Assembly: GCA_013299115.1 (NCBI GenBank)
Contig: JAAFKA010000011.1
Location: 62,001-126,000 of the forward strand
Length of the DNA stretch: 64,000 nucleotides
Direction of reading: 5' to 3'
Source of the DNA: Cytophagales bacterium
GTDB taxonomy: Bacteria; Bacteroidota; Bacteroidia; Cytophagales; Thermoflexibacteraceae
Shown: one piece after another, positions 7,564-15,837 of the stretch
Position numbering within the stretch: position 1 is the stretch's first letter
Layout of the letters: each line of letters starts with the position of its first letter
The notes under the pieces: generated by a model
What the model was told of the DNA's origin: nothing
The model's database searches: none
What the model saw: only the letters and a program-made list of their open reading frames with translations
Position numbers and translations under genes: made by a program

Positions 7564-8742
7564 TTAAAAATTAAAAATTACCAAATACTTTTCTATTTCC
7601 TGTTGGGTCGTAAAATTTTGCTTGATGTGCTGTTGCAATGCCCTGCCTTTTGCTTGCAAAGTAGCAAAGTCTGTTTGGGCAAGTGCCAACAAAGCCTGTT
7701 CGCAACTCGATTGATTGCCCGCCTGAAAGAGCCAACCATGTAACTTATCTTGCAAAACATCAGGCATACCGCCAGAGTCGGCAGCAAGAAAAGGCACACC
7801 CAAAGCCCCTGCCTCCAGCAATACATTGGGCATGCCGTCATAAAACGAGGGAATAGCCACCACATCACAGGCGGCGTAATAAGGCAACAAATGATACCTG
7901 TCCATAAAAGGAAAATGCGAAAAAGAAACCGTAGGTTGGTGGTTTTCCAACCATTGCTGGGTTTCCATAGCCAACTCACCCACGACTAATACGTGAAATT
8001 GGGCTGCTAAATCTGCCTGCACCAAAGCCTCTAAACAAAAAAGCACGCCTTTTTTTGCCTTTAATTGCCCAAAAATACCAATTATTTTTCGGTCTGTTGC
8101 TCCTCCCAAAAATTGTTGGCGTAGTTGCAAGGCTTTTTGCTTATCAGCCTCCAATAAAAACCAGTTCATAGTGTCTATGCCATTGGGCGTATAAAAAGTT
8201 TTGGTTTGAGGGTACAACAACTGCACTTTTTGGGCTTTTTCTTGGGTAACACAAGCCACCGCAGCAGCCCTCGACAAGGCAAAATCTATGATAGGTTGTT
8301 TTCGCACCGAAAAAATGCCTGTATCCAAATCATTGCCACGCAAAAGCACCACCAACGGCACACGCAACCACGCTGCAAAAACAGGGGCAGCCATCAGGCT
8401 CAACGTACCACCAAAACTCACCACATGGGTCAAATTGGTTTCGTCTTTTATTGCCAACCACAATAATTGCAAGTGATGTGCCTCGTCTATGGTTGAATTT
8501 ATATTTGAGTTTGCATCTGCATTTGGCGTTATTTGGGTGGTAGAATCGGCAGTAGAGGAGAAAGGAAAATGAAAATTATAGCCATTATAGGTTTGTTCTT
8601 TTTGCTGTTTTCCTTTGTTGGTAAGGTGCAAGATGATGATTTCTACACCTGCCCGCCGCAATCCTTCTACTATTCTGTCGCAAGACTGTGCCATGCCTCC
8701 TGTGCGAGGAAAGTAATTTTCGGTGAGCCAAAGGATTTTCAT
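7564..8742 (-). CDS. glycosyltransferase family 4 protein
   Basis: 392 residues starting MKILWLTENYFPRTGGMAQ; the ATG at 8742 is preferred over a TTG four codons upstream. GT-B fold: the N-terminal domain has the Gly-Gly donor-side loop (PRTGGMAQS) and the C-terminal domain has KIIGIFGQLKAKKG and the retaining-GT4 motif in PSFYDGMPNVLLEAGALGVP, with the conserved Glu of the EX7E motif. It transfers a sugar from a nucleotide-sugar to an acceptor in the cytosol, probably for surface polysaccharide. The acceptor is unknown and no polysaccharide cluster surrounds it. Confidence 0.9.
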   Translation of the reverse strand: MKILWLTENYFPRTGGMAQSCDRIVEGLRRAGVEIIILHLTNKGKQQKEQTYNGYNFHFPFSSTADSTTQITPNADANSNINSTIDEAHHLQLLWLAIKDETNLTHVVSFGGTLSLMAAPVFAAWLRVPLVVLLRGNDLDTGIFSVRKQPIIDFALSRAAAVACVTQEKAQKVQLLYPQTKTFYTPNGIDTMNWFLLEADKQKALQLRQQFLGGATDRKIIGIFGQLKAKKGVLFCLEALVQADLAAQFHVLVVGELAMETQQWLENHQPTVSFSHFPFMDRYHLLPYYAACDVVAIPSFYDGMPNVLLEAGALGVPFLAADSGGMPDVLQDKLHGWLFQAGNQSSCEQALLALAQTDFATLQAKGRALQQHIKQNFTTQQEIEKYLVIFNF

Positions 8743-8851
8743 AAATAACAACAAGCTATAACTAAAACCAGAATAAATTTACTAAAATAAACGCAATACT
8801 ACAAAAAAAGACAGAAAGACTTTCTTGGAAAGCCTCTTTTTGTTTAATAAC

Positions 8852-8878
8852 GTGATGAATAGTGCGACTATTCATTAC
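8852..8878. repeat. 12-bp stem-loop in a divergent promoter region
   Basis: GTGATGAATAGT (8852-8863) pairs with ACTATTCATTAC (8867-8878) with one mismatch around GCG. It lies between the divergent GT4 and M28 genes, where a terminator is not expected, so it is either regulatory or another dispersed palindrome. Confidence 0.6.
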
Positions 8879-8953
8879 AGTTCTATAATCTGCCAACTCT
8901 TTGCACCATGTCAAATTAGGTTTTTTGCATCAAAATATTGAACTTTGCAATCT

Positions 8954-10246
8954 ATGAAAAAAGCATTTTTTTTCTTGTTGTTATTCATAAGCAACTCCCT
9001 CGCCGCCCAAGATATGCAAAGGGCAAAGGAAACCATTGCAAAATTGGCTTCGCCTGAATTTTATGGCAGAGGTTATACTTTTGGTGGAGAACGAAAGGCT
9101 GCGGACTACATAGCCCAACAATTTAAGAAAATTGGGCTGAAAAGTTATGACCTCAAAGGCAAGGCTAACTATTTTCAGTCTTTTCAGTTGGCAGTCAATA
9201 CTTTTCCGAAAACGCCGCGTTTGGAGATACTCGACAAAAAAATAAAGTTGCAAGCAGGCAAAGACTTTATAGTCGGGGCAAATTCCATAGACGGCGAGGG
9301 CGAAGGCGAAATTTACGTAGCAGATACCTTGCTCTTTGAGCAAAACGAACAAGCTATTAAAAGTTTTTTGGAAGTAAACCTCCGAAATAAAATAATTTTG
9401 TATGCAACGAAATACGAAACCAAACTATATGAATTGCCCAAACCTGTCTTGCAACATTGGTTTAGGGCTAATGCTTTTGTCAAAATTTCGCCCAAATTGA
9501 CTATGACTTTGTCGCAAGAGGCATACAGTCCGCCTGTTTTTGAGATTAAAAGTATGGTAAATGGACAAGCAATTACAGATTTATTGCCTACAGGTACGCC
9601 ATTGCGTTATTTTTTAGACCAAGAACTGCTTGAAAATTACACTACGCAAAACGTCATTGGTTACATAAAAGGTACAAAACAGTCCGACTCTTTGGTAGTT
9701 TTTTCGGCTCATTACGACCATTTAGGCTCTTTGGGTAAGGAGGCTATCTTTCTGGGGGCAAACGACAATGCAAGTGGAATCAGCCTTTTATTGGAACTTG
9801 TCCACCACTACGCCAACAATCAGCCGCCTTATTCGGTTGTTTTCATTGCCTTTGCTGCCGAAGAAGTGGGCTTGATTGGGTCTAAATATTTTGTAGAAAA
9901 CCCTTTGTTTGACTATAAAAAAATTAAGCTGTTAGTCAATGTGGACTTGGTAGGCACAGGCAACGAAGGAATTGGTATTGTCAATGCAACAGTTTTTCCC
10001 GATTTATTCAAAAAATTGGAGGTGCTAAACACCCAACACAATTATTTTCCTAAGTTGCTCAAACGTGGCAAAGCTGCCAACTCCGACCACTATTTTTTTA
10101 CAGAAAAGGGAGTACCTTCCTTTTTCATCTATACGCTGGGTGGCATACAGGCTTACCACGACATAGACGACAAACCTGAAACTTTGCCCTTGACCAAATA
10201 CAAAGAGTTGTTTGTATTGTTGGTGCAGTGGGTGGCTGAGATATGA
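8954..10246 (+). CDS. secreted M28-family metallopeptidase
   Basis: 430 residues with a signal peptide (MKKAFFFLLLFISNSLAAQ). A PA-type insert of about 130 residues precedes the catalytic domain. The di-zinc site of M28 aminopeptidases is complete: His and Asp in SAHYDHLG (around 252-259), the bridging Asp in GANDNASG, the catalytic/zinc Glu pair in AAEEVGLIGS, the Asp in LLVNVDLVG and the last His in QAYHDIDD. It acts in the periplasm or outside the cell to trim N-terminal residues from peptides. The ATG at 8954 is chosen over the TTG at 8945 because it begins the signal peptide. Confidence 0.92.
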   Translation: MKKAFFFLLLFISNSLAAQDMQRAKETIAKLASPEFYGRGYTFGGERKAADYIAQQFKKIGLKSYDLKGKANYFQSFQLAVNTFPKTPRLEILDKKIKLQAGKDFIVGANSIDGEGEGEIYVADTLLFEQNEQAIKSFLEVNLRNKIILYATKYETKLYELPKPVLQHWFRANAFVKISPKLTMTLSQEAYSPPVFEIKSMVNGQAITDLLPTGTPLRYFLDQELLENYTTQNVIGYIKGTKQSDSLVVFSAHYDHLGSLGKEAIFLGANDNASGISLLLELVHHYANNQPPYSVVFIAFAAEEVGLIGSKYFVENPLFDYKKIKLLVNVDLVGTGNEGIGIVNATVFPDLFKKLEVLNTQHNYFPKLLKRGKAANSDHYFFTEKGVPSFFIYTLGGIQAYHDIDDKPETLPLTKYKELFVLLVQWVAEI

Positions 10247-10274
10247 GGGACTTGATAAATCAACCTCCTATGCC

Positions 10275-10298
10275 ATTGTTTGTGTCCTCACAAGCAAT
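10275..10298. repeat. family B palindrome, copy 1
   Basis: Ten-base arms around the loop TCCT: ATTGTTTGTG and CACAAGCAAT, with one wobble pair. Other copies with the same loop but different stems are at 43144, 55671 and (inverted) 55701. Confidence 0.75.
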
Positions 10299-10402
10299 TA
10301 GCAAAGTTATTTATGAAACAGAAACAACAGCAAGAAAAAAATTGTGTGCTTTGGATTCTCAAATCCGAAAGATTTTGGGTAGGCTATTTAGAATTATAAA
10401 AA

Positions 10403-10449
10403 AATTCCTCCATTCTTTGTTTTTTCAAAGCACCAAAAAAAGAGGAATT
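10403..10449. terminator. possible terminator downstream of the M28 gene
   Basis: AATTCCTC (10403-10410) pairs with GAGGAATT (10442-10449), and an inner CTTTG/CAAAG pair encloses a T run. The position between convergent genes suits bidirectional termination. Confidence 0.45.
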
Positions 10450-10507
10450 ATGCCTAAAAGGTTTAACGATTAATTTTTTGAGGTAACAAAAAACAAAACA
10501 GCTTTTA

Positions 10508-10936
10508 TTATTCTCTTACCCACTCTTGCGTTTTGTAAATAAAGCCTACATAGCCACGCACCATGAGTTTGCCGTTTTCGAGCCACAATTTGCAACGATA
10601 GGTCTTACCCGTAGAAGGTTTACAAATTTCTCCGCCAGCATATTCATTGCCATCTTTTTTCATGTCTTTCAAGATTTCCATACCAATAATTTTTTGGTTT
10701 TTTCTATCTCCTTCGCATTTGTCGCAAATAGGGTCTTGGTTGGATTTGGCATCGAGAAATAATTTGACTATCTTGCCGTACAATTTGCCATTTTTTTCAT
10801 AGACCTCTACAATAGATTTGGCTTGTTTGGTGTCTTCGTCTATGGTTTTCCATCTGCCGACTACGGTCTGGGCTTGTAATTGAGTTGAAAAAAATACGAC
10901 GACAAGGATTGCAAAAATTCTTGAAATGTGTTTCAT
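10508..10936 (-). CDS. secreted DUF2147 protein
   Basis: 142 residues with a signal peptide (MKHISRIFAILVVVFFSTQL, cleaved after QAQ). The rest follows the DUF2147 pattern: VVGRWKTIDE at the start, KNGKLYGKIVKLF, KIIGMEILKDM, the Cys-containing SGKTYRCKLWLENG and the terminal VRGYVGFIYKTQEW. This is a lipocalin-like small beta-barrel family of unknown function, common and often multi-copy in Bacteroidota; a paralogue lies at 42452-42925. It has a DPICDKCEGD insert with a CxxC pair that the paralogue lacks. It is monocistronic and flanked by palindromes. Confidence 0.88.
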   Translation of the reverse strand: MKHISRIFAILVVVFFSTQLQAQTVVGRWKTIDEDTKQAKSIVEVYEKNGKLYGKIVKLFLDAKSNQDPICDKCEGDRKNQKIIGMEILKDMKKDGNEYAGGEICKPSTGKTYRCKLWLENGKLMVRGYVGFIYKTQEWVRE

Positions 10937-11000
10937 TTTGATTAAATGTTTTTGTTAGTTTTGATAAAAAGTTTAAAAACAGCATAGCCCTAAATTGCTT

Positions 11001-11070
11001 AGAATGTAACATACGCTTTAGCGTGTGGTTGTTTGCATAAAATCACACGCTAAAGCGTATGTTACATTCT
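11001..11070. repeat. family A palindromes, head-to-head pair
   Basis: Perfect 27-bp inverted repeat, arms 11001-11027 and 11044-11070 separated by 16 bp. Each arm is itself a family A element (ACGCTTTAGCGT preceded by TGTAACAT). The arrangement resembles a BIME. It lies upstream of the TauE/SafE gene; a near-identical pair is at 34994-35060. Confidence 0.85.
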
Positions 11071-11159
11071 ACACAGCTTACAACAGCTATTAAAAATTAC
11101 AGTCCCAAGTTATGTTTTTTTTATAAATTTTCAAAAATTTTAAACAATTTTATTTTAAA

Positions 11160-11933
11160 TTGGTTGCTGCTTACTTTTTTCTCTTGATAGGTGCTTTGGG
11201 GACAGCTATTTTTTCGGCTGTTTTCGGTGTGGCGGGTGGTATGATGCTTTTTGTGCTACTTACCCTCTCTCTCGATGCCAAAAGTGCCATCCCTCTCCAT
11301 GCCATTGTGCAGTTAGTAAGCAATGTATCGAGGGTGATTTTGTCGTGGAAACATATCCACAGGGCTATTGTTTGGCGTTTTATGCTGCTCATTCCCGCAG
11401 GGGCATATTGCGGGGGGCTGTTGGTAGAGTATAGTAACCCCAAAATGATGGAAATAATTATTGGGGTTTCTATTTTGGGAATGTTATATTTGTTGCCCGA
11501 TAAAAAAGACCAAACGCAAGACCAAACCAATAAAGACCAAGCCAAAGACAAACAAAACAATTATAATTTATTCATTATCTTAGGTTTTTTGTCGGGCTTT
11601 TTGGGTATGTTAGTGGGCGTAGTGGGTCCCTTTTTGTCACCATTTTTCATTCGCCAACGGCTGAAAAAAGAGGAGGTAGTAGCCACCAAAGCAGCTTGCC
11701 AAAGCATAGCCCATTTGGTAAAAATACCAACCTTTGGCTTTGTCGTAGCCTTTGATTATCAGCAATATAGCTGGCTGATTGCTTGCCTTTGTTTGGTTAC
11801 GATTGTAGGCACGTGGATTGGCAAAAACCTTATTCACAAAATTTCAGACCAAAATTATCACTTTTGGGAAAAACTAATACTCACAGTGCTTTCGTTGGTG
11901 ATGATAGGCAAGGCGGTGTATGGTTTATTTTGA
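11160..11933 (+). CDS. sulfite exporter TauE/SafE family membrane protein
   Basis: 257 residues, probably from a TTG start that opens directly into the first membrane helix. Eight hydrophobic segments fall into two halves, each with a Gly-rich helix typical of the family: GTAIFSAVFGVAGGMMLFVLL near the N-terminus and FLSGFLGMLVGVVGPFLSPFF in the middle. A short charged, Gln/Asp/Lys-rich linker (DKKDQTQDQTNKDQAKDKQ) joins the halves. Members export sulfite, sulfoacetate or related organosulfur anions; the substrate cannot be told. No sulfur-metabolism gene is adjacent, and the gene appears to stand alone. Confidence 0.88.
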   Translation: MVAAYFFLLIGALGTAIFSAVFGVAGGMMLFVLLTLSLDAKSAIPLHAIVQLVSNVSRVILSWKHIHRAIVWRFMLLIPAGAYCGGLLVEYSNPKMMEIIIGVSILGMLYLLPDKKDQTQDQTNKDQAKDKQNNYNLFIILGFLSGFLGMLVGVVGPFLSPFFIRQRLKKEEVVATKAACQSIAHLVKIPTFGFVVAFDYQQYSWLIACLCLVTIVGTWIGKNLIHKISDQNYHFWEKLILTVLSLVMIGKAVYGLF

Positions 11934-11960
11934 TTGTCCGACAATTTTTGTGGAAACGTA

Positions 11961-12013
11961 GTCTTTGATTTATCAAAGACCCTTTTGGGCAAAGCATTTG
12001 ATAAATCAAATGC
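11961..12013. repeat. family J palindromes, head-to-head pair
   Basis: GTCTTTGATTTATCAAAGAC (11961-11980) and GCATTTGATAAATCAAATGC (11994-12013) are inverted copies of one element, each bordered on its outer side by GTAG/CTAC. They share the TTTGATTTATCAAA core but have different stem bases, again with pairing preserved. Confidence 0.75.
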
Positions 12014-12122
12014 CTACATTATTCTCATTCCATAAAAATCGCAGGACGGCCTTTATTTTTGCAGATTCAACGCTAAATTTGCGTTTTAATAAATTTCAGT
12101 TATCTATGCATAAAAATCTCCA

Positions 12123-13037
12123 ATGGAACACCCAACTATAGATTTTCAAAAAGTTAGACAATACAGCAACATAGAATTGTTGGCAAAGCAAATGGTAGAG
12201 GGCTTTATCACGGGGCTGCATAAATCTCCCTATCATGGTTTTTCGGTAGAATTTGCCGAGCATAGGCTCTATAACAATGGCGAAAGCACCCGCCACATAG
12301 ATTGGAAAGTGTACGCAAAAACGGACAGACTCTACACCAAAAGGTATGAGGAGGAAACCAACCTCCGCTGCCAAGTGTTGATAGATATTTCGTCTTCTAT
12401 GTACTATCCTGTTGAAAATTACGGCAAAATCAGTTTCAGCCTGTTGGCGGCGGCTTGTTTGGCACAGCTCTTGCAAAAACAACGTGATGCCATAGGAATC
12501 AGCACGTTTTCGTCTGCCGTAGAGTGGCAAAGTCCTGTAAAGTCCACGTCTTCGCACATTCACAGCCTGATGCTCCAACTGCAACGCCTGCTTACCCAAG
12601 CACCGCAGCAAAAAAAAACCGCAGCAGCCCAAGTGATACACGAAATTGCAGACAAAATGCCGAGAAGGTCGTTGGTAGTTATTTTTAGTGATTTGTTTGA
12701 GAATATGCAAGCCCACGAAAGCCTGTTTTCTGCCCTCAATCACCTCAAACATAACAAGCACGAGGTATTGCTGTTTCACGTGATAGACAAAAAAACAGAA
12801 ACGGATTTTGCCTTTGCCGACAGACCTCACGAATTTATAGACTTAGAAAGTGGCGAAAAACTAAAATTGCAACCTTCGCAGATAAGGGCTATTTATCAAG
12901 AAAAAACGGCTGCTTTGTTCCACGACATCAAATTGAAGTGTGGGCAATTTGGTATAGATTTTATCACTGCCGATATTGGCAGAGACATAGACCAAATTTT
13001 GCTGCCCTACCTCATCAAACGAAGTAAAATGGGATAA
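12123..13037 (+). CDS. DUF58 domain protein
   Basis: 304 residues. The conserved DUF58 block is clear: RHIDWKVYAKTDRLYTKRYEEE (about 57-78), then a von Willebrand A-like domain with the MIDAS-type motif DISSSM (88-93) and a hydrophobic strand RSLVVIFSDLFEN. In other bacteria DUF58 proteins accompany MoxR AAA+ ATPases and work in assembly or chaperone-like complexes; no MoxR gene is next to this one. The DUF3667 gene begins one base after the stop codon, so the two are co-transcribed. Confidence 0.9.
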   Translation: MEHPTIDFQKVRQYSNIELLAKQMVEGFITGLHKSPYHGFSVEFAEHRLYNNGESTRHIDWKVYAKTDRLYTKRYEEETNLRCQVLIDISSSMYYPVENYGKISFSLLAAACLAQLLQKQRDAIGISTFSSAVEWQSPVKSTSSHIHSLMLQLQRLLTQAPQQKKTAAAQVIHEIADKMPRRSLVVIFSDLFENMQAHESLFSALNHLKHNKHEVLLFHVIDKKTETDFAFADRPHEFIDLESGEKLKLQPSQIRAIYQEKTAALFHDIKLKCGQFGIDFITADIGRDIDQILLPYLIKRSKMG

Positions 13038-13038
13038 T

Positions 13039-14301
13039 ATGAAACAACGCCGAAAAGCCAACCATTGCCTAAACTGTGGATTGCGGATAGAAACTATTTA
13101 CAATTATTGTCCGCAATGTGGGCAAGAAAACACCAACAACAAGGTTTCTGTCCTCGAACTGCTGAAAGATATTTATGACGATTACATTACTTTCGACTCC
13201 CGATTGGTGCGGAGTCTGAAACCTTTTTTCTTCAGTCCAGGTAAGCTAACCAATACTTTCAACGAAGGCAAACGGATAGATTATGTTCACCCTGTTCGGT
13301 TTTATCTGCTCATTAGTTTGTTATACTTTTTTGTGTTTACTCACGTCTTCGATTTCGAAAATTTGTCGTCTGATGTGGACAAAAATCTCAACAAAATAGA
13401 CAGCATACAAACTCAAAACCTGAGCAAAGTCTTGAATGACAGTTTGCAAACCAAGCTAAAAAACAGTGGGCTGGACAGTACAACCGTTATTGATTTGAGC
13501 AAGGCAAGGGGTGATGTTTTGTTGAAAATAAACAAAAAAATCAAAAAAATTACCAAAAAGAACAACGAGGCAAAAGAGGACAAAGACTCCATAGAATTAC
13601 AAAAAACGGAGGCACAGTTGGCTTATTTGGAAAAAGAATTAGACAAACTCGAAGGCAATCCTTCGCAGGTGGCAGTGTATGACAGCATAGCCCAAGAGTT
13701 GGAAAAAATAGAAAACCAATATGAAGACCCCAAAGATAACGAAGATGATTTTGGAGGAGTCAAGGTGCAATACGACAAGCTAAAACTATGGTTGGAAGAC
13801 AAAAAAATGACCGAAACAGCTTTGTTAGATTCGATGAATGTGAAAGAAAAAGGTGTAATTGCAACCAAATTTGCCCACCAACTGCTCAAAATTGGTAGAA
13901 ACGACATCAGCATTTTCGTTCAAACAATGGTGGATAATATTCCAATTATGATGACTTTGCTGCTGCCTTTTATGGCTTTGCTGCTCAAAATGATTTATAT
14001 TCGCAGTGCAAGGCTTTACATAGAGCATTTAGTTTTTGCCTTTCATACCCAATCTTTTGTCTATTTGGGTTTGATGTTGAGTTTTTTGGCTTACTATTTC
14101 CTTGATTATCAGCACACTGCCTCCGTCATTACTTATACTTCCCTCATTTTGTCTATTTACATTGTCCTCATGTTTCGCAATGTATATAAGCAAGGGTGGG
14201 TGAAAACCACCATCAAAGCTGGTATTTTGTCCTTTGCTTACAGCATTATTTTGTTCATTTTCTTGGTTTTCGAGGTCTTGCTGTCGTTTTTCTTGTATTA
14301 A
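13039..14301 (+). CDS. DUF3667 zinc-ribbon membrane protein
   Basis: 420 residues. An N-terminal zinc ribbon (CLNCG at 10-14 and CPQCG at 25-29) leads into the DUF3667 signature (about 38-80: LLKDIYDDYITFDSRLVRS, then FFFSPGKLT and YVHPVRFYLLISLLYFF). A long Lys/Asp/Glu-rich coiled-coil insert follows (about 110-265), then three or four membrane helices (about 305-415). The family is confined to Bacteroidota and its function is unknown. The coupling to DUF58 suggests that the two act together, which is inference. Confidence 0.88.
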   Translation: MKQRRKANHCLNCGLRIETIYNYCPQCGQENTNNKVSVLELLKDIYDDYITFDSRLVRSLKPFFFSPGKLTNTFNEGKRIDYVHPVRFYLLISLLYFFVFTHVFDFENLSSDVDKNLNKIDSIQTQNLSKVLNDSLQTKLKNSGLDSTTVIDLSKARGDVLLKINKKIKKITKKNNEAKEDKDSIELQKTEAQLAYLEKELDKLEGNPSQVAVYDSIAQELEKIENQYEDPKDNEDDFGGVKVQYDKLKLWLEDKKMTETALLDSMNVKEKGVIATKFAHQLLKIGRNDISIFVQTMVDNIPIMMTLLLPFMALLLKMIYIRSARLYIEHLVFAFHTQSFVYLGLMLSFLAYYFLDYQHTASVITYTSLILSIYIVLMFRNVYKQGWVKTTIKAGILSFAYSIILFIFLVFEVLLSFFLY

Positions 14302-14361
14302 TATAAGTTTTACATCTCCGTTTAAACTTATTAAAAACCATTTGGTAATTAGAATGATTGT

Positions 14362-14475
14362 ATGAACCGTAAAAAATTTATAACTTCTCTGCTTGTAGGT
14401 GTTGGCAGCGTGGCTGTGGCTGGTGGCGTAGGTGCTATGCACTTGGCAGACCATTTTGCGGTAATGGCGGTGTGA
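14362..14475 (+). CDS. small membrane/signal-like peptide, 37 aa
   Basis: ATG at 14362 and TGA at 14473-14475 encode MNRKKFITSLLVGVGSVAVA, then GGVGAMHLADHFAVMAV. The positive N-terminus followed by a Gly/Ala/Val-rich hydrophobic stretch looks like a signal peptide or single membrane helix. It could be a real small protein or the first exported part of a decayed gene. It is followed at once by a perfect 34-bp inverted repeat that would make a strong terminator. No strong ribosome binding site is seen, as is usual in this phylum. Confidence 0.4.
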   Translation: MNRKKFITSLLVGVGSVAVAGGVGAMHLADHFAVMAV

Positions 14476-14489
14476 AAAATATTTAGGTT

Positions 14490-14558
14490 GTTGTAAAAAA
14501 GATTTGCATAGATGACATCTTTCTGAAAGATGTCATCTATGCAAATCTTTTTTACAAC
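14490..14558. repeat. perfect 34-bp inverted repeat (family F)
   Basis: Arms 14490-14523 and 14525-14558 are exact reverse complements with a single T between them. The centre is GATGACATCTTTC/GAAAGATGTCATC and the outer part GTTGTAAAAAAG/CTTTTTTACAAC. It lies between the small ORF and the convergent TerC gene. The GATGACATC core recurs at 59297-59329 and in the dnaK terminator. Confidence 0.9.
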
Positions 14559-14572
14559 GAACTTATTTACAA

Positions 14573-15631
14573 CTATTTTGCCTCCTCTTTTTTGGGAAAC
14601 ACCAAAGAAGCAATGACGCTAATTGCTAGAATACCTAAAATGACATACAAAGAATAAGCCGTTTTGAAACCTATCTCGTGGAGGTATTTGTGAGCCAACA
14701 TTTTTGTACCAATAAAGATGAGCAAGAAAGACAAGCCTACTTTGAGGTAGTGGAAAATGTGCATAATGTTAGCTAAAAAGAAAAACATTGACCGCAAGCC
14801 CAAAATAGCAAAAATATTGGAGAAAAACACAATGTATTGGTCTTCTGTTACGGCAAAAACGGCAGGAACAGAATCTACGGCAAACAACAAATCTGTAAAT
14901 TCTATTATCAACACCACAATAAACAAGGGAGTAATATATAAAATTCCTTTTTCTCTTACAAAGAAGTTTTCACCTGCATTTTGCGGATAGACCGAAAAAT
15001 AACGCGATGCTAATTTAACAACAGAGTGATTATTAGGGTCTATGGTATCGTCTTCGTCTTTGGAAAAAAACATTTTCAAACCTGTCCACAACAAGAAAGC
15101 CCCAAACAAATAGAGTATCCAATTAAAGTTGTGAATTAAGGTTGCACCTAAGAAAATAAAGATAAATCGCATAACAATAGCCCCTAAGATGCCCCAAAAC
15201 AATACTTTTTTGTAATATTGGTTTTCAACTTTGAAGGAGGTAAAAATCAAGATAATAACAAAAATGTTATCAACCGAAAGAGAATACTCCAACAAATAGC
15301 CTGTGATAAACTCCAAAGCCATATTGCTGCGGTAGTTTTGGAGACTTTGCTCGAAATTGTCGGGGTTGATTAGCCCTATGCTTTCAGGGTCATATTTATT
15401 GACACAGGCAACCAAATCTTCCATAGATTTGATGCCGTGTATTAAATCTCCGTAATAGCTGATGATACCATAAAAAATGAGGGCAAAAGTTACCCAAACA
15501 GCACTCCAAATTCCTGCTTCTTTAAACGAAACAGTGTGGCTTTTTTTAGAAAATACGCCTAAATCTACGACCAGCATTATTAGCACAAAGGCTATGAAAC
15601 CGCCGAAGAAAAGAAATTCATTTGTAATCAT
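14573..15631 (-). CDS. TerC/Alx family integral membrane protein
   Basis: 352 residues with about nine hydrophobic segments. The TerC hallmarks are present: an acidic residue in the first helix (MLVVDLGVF), the EYSLSVDNIFVIILIF motif (about 113-128) and the second acidic helix VVLIIEFTDLLFAVDSVPAVFAVTED. TerC/Alx proteins act in manganese or calcium export and pH or tellurite stress; metal export coupled to secreted metalloproteins is the current general view. A cytosolic loop between the two halves carries KDEDDTIDPNNH. No yybP-ykoY-like leader was recognised upstream. It is probably monocistronic. Confidence 0.92.
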   Translation of the reverse strand: MITNEFLFFGGFIAFVLIMLVVDLGVFSKKSHTVSFKEAGIWSAVWVTFALIFYGIISYYGDLIHGIKSMEDLVACVNKYDPESIGLINPDNFEQSLQNYRSNMALEFITGYLLEYSLSVDNIFVIILIFTSFKVENQYYKKVLFWGILGAIVMRFIFIFLGATLIHNFNWILYLFGAFLLWTGLKMFFSKDEDDTIDPNNHSVVKLASRYFSVYPQNAGENFFVREKGILYITPLFIVVLIIEFTDLLFAVDSVPAVFAVTEDQYIVFFSNIFAILGLRSMFFFLANIMHIFHYLKVGLSFLLIFIGTKMLAHKYLHEIGFKTAYSLYVILGILAISVIASLVFPKKEEAK

Positions 15632-15837
15632 GCTTCAATAGATTGAATAGCTATAACTTTGGGAACTGCTTACTGAAAATAAGATTAGTTTATTTGCAAG
15701 GTATCAAATAAATACGAGGTTGCAAGTTAAGTAAAAAAAATCTTTCGCAAGGAAGTCATTTTTTTGATAGTTTCTTAATTTTGTACCTATTATTTCTTAC
15801 ATTTCTTGCTTACTTTGCAATTATAGTGCCTAAACGT

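Noticed and set aside
10243-10473. 76-codon ORF overlapping the M28 gene stop (ATGA)
   Set aside because: It runs through a family B palindrome and a terminator-like hairpin and shows no protein-like pattern, so it is probably a chance frame.
15632-15780. yybP-ykoY manganese riboswitch upstream of the TerC gene
   Set aside because: The gap lacks a recognisable conserved four-way-junction core; nothing beyond AT-rich DNA was seen.
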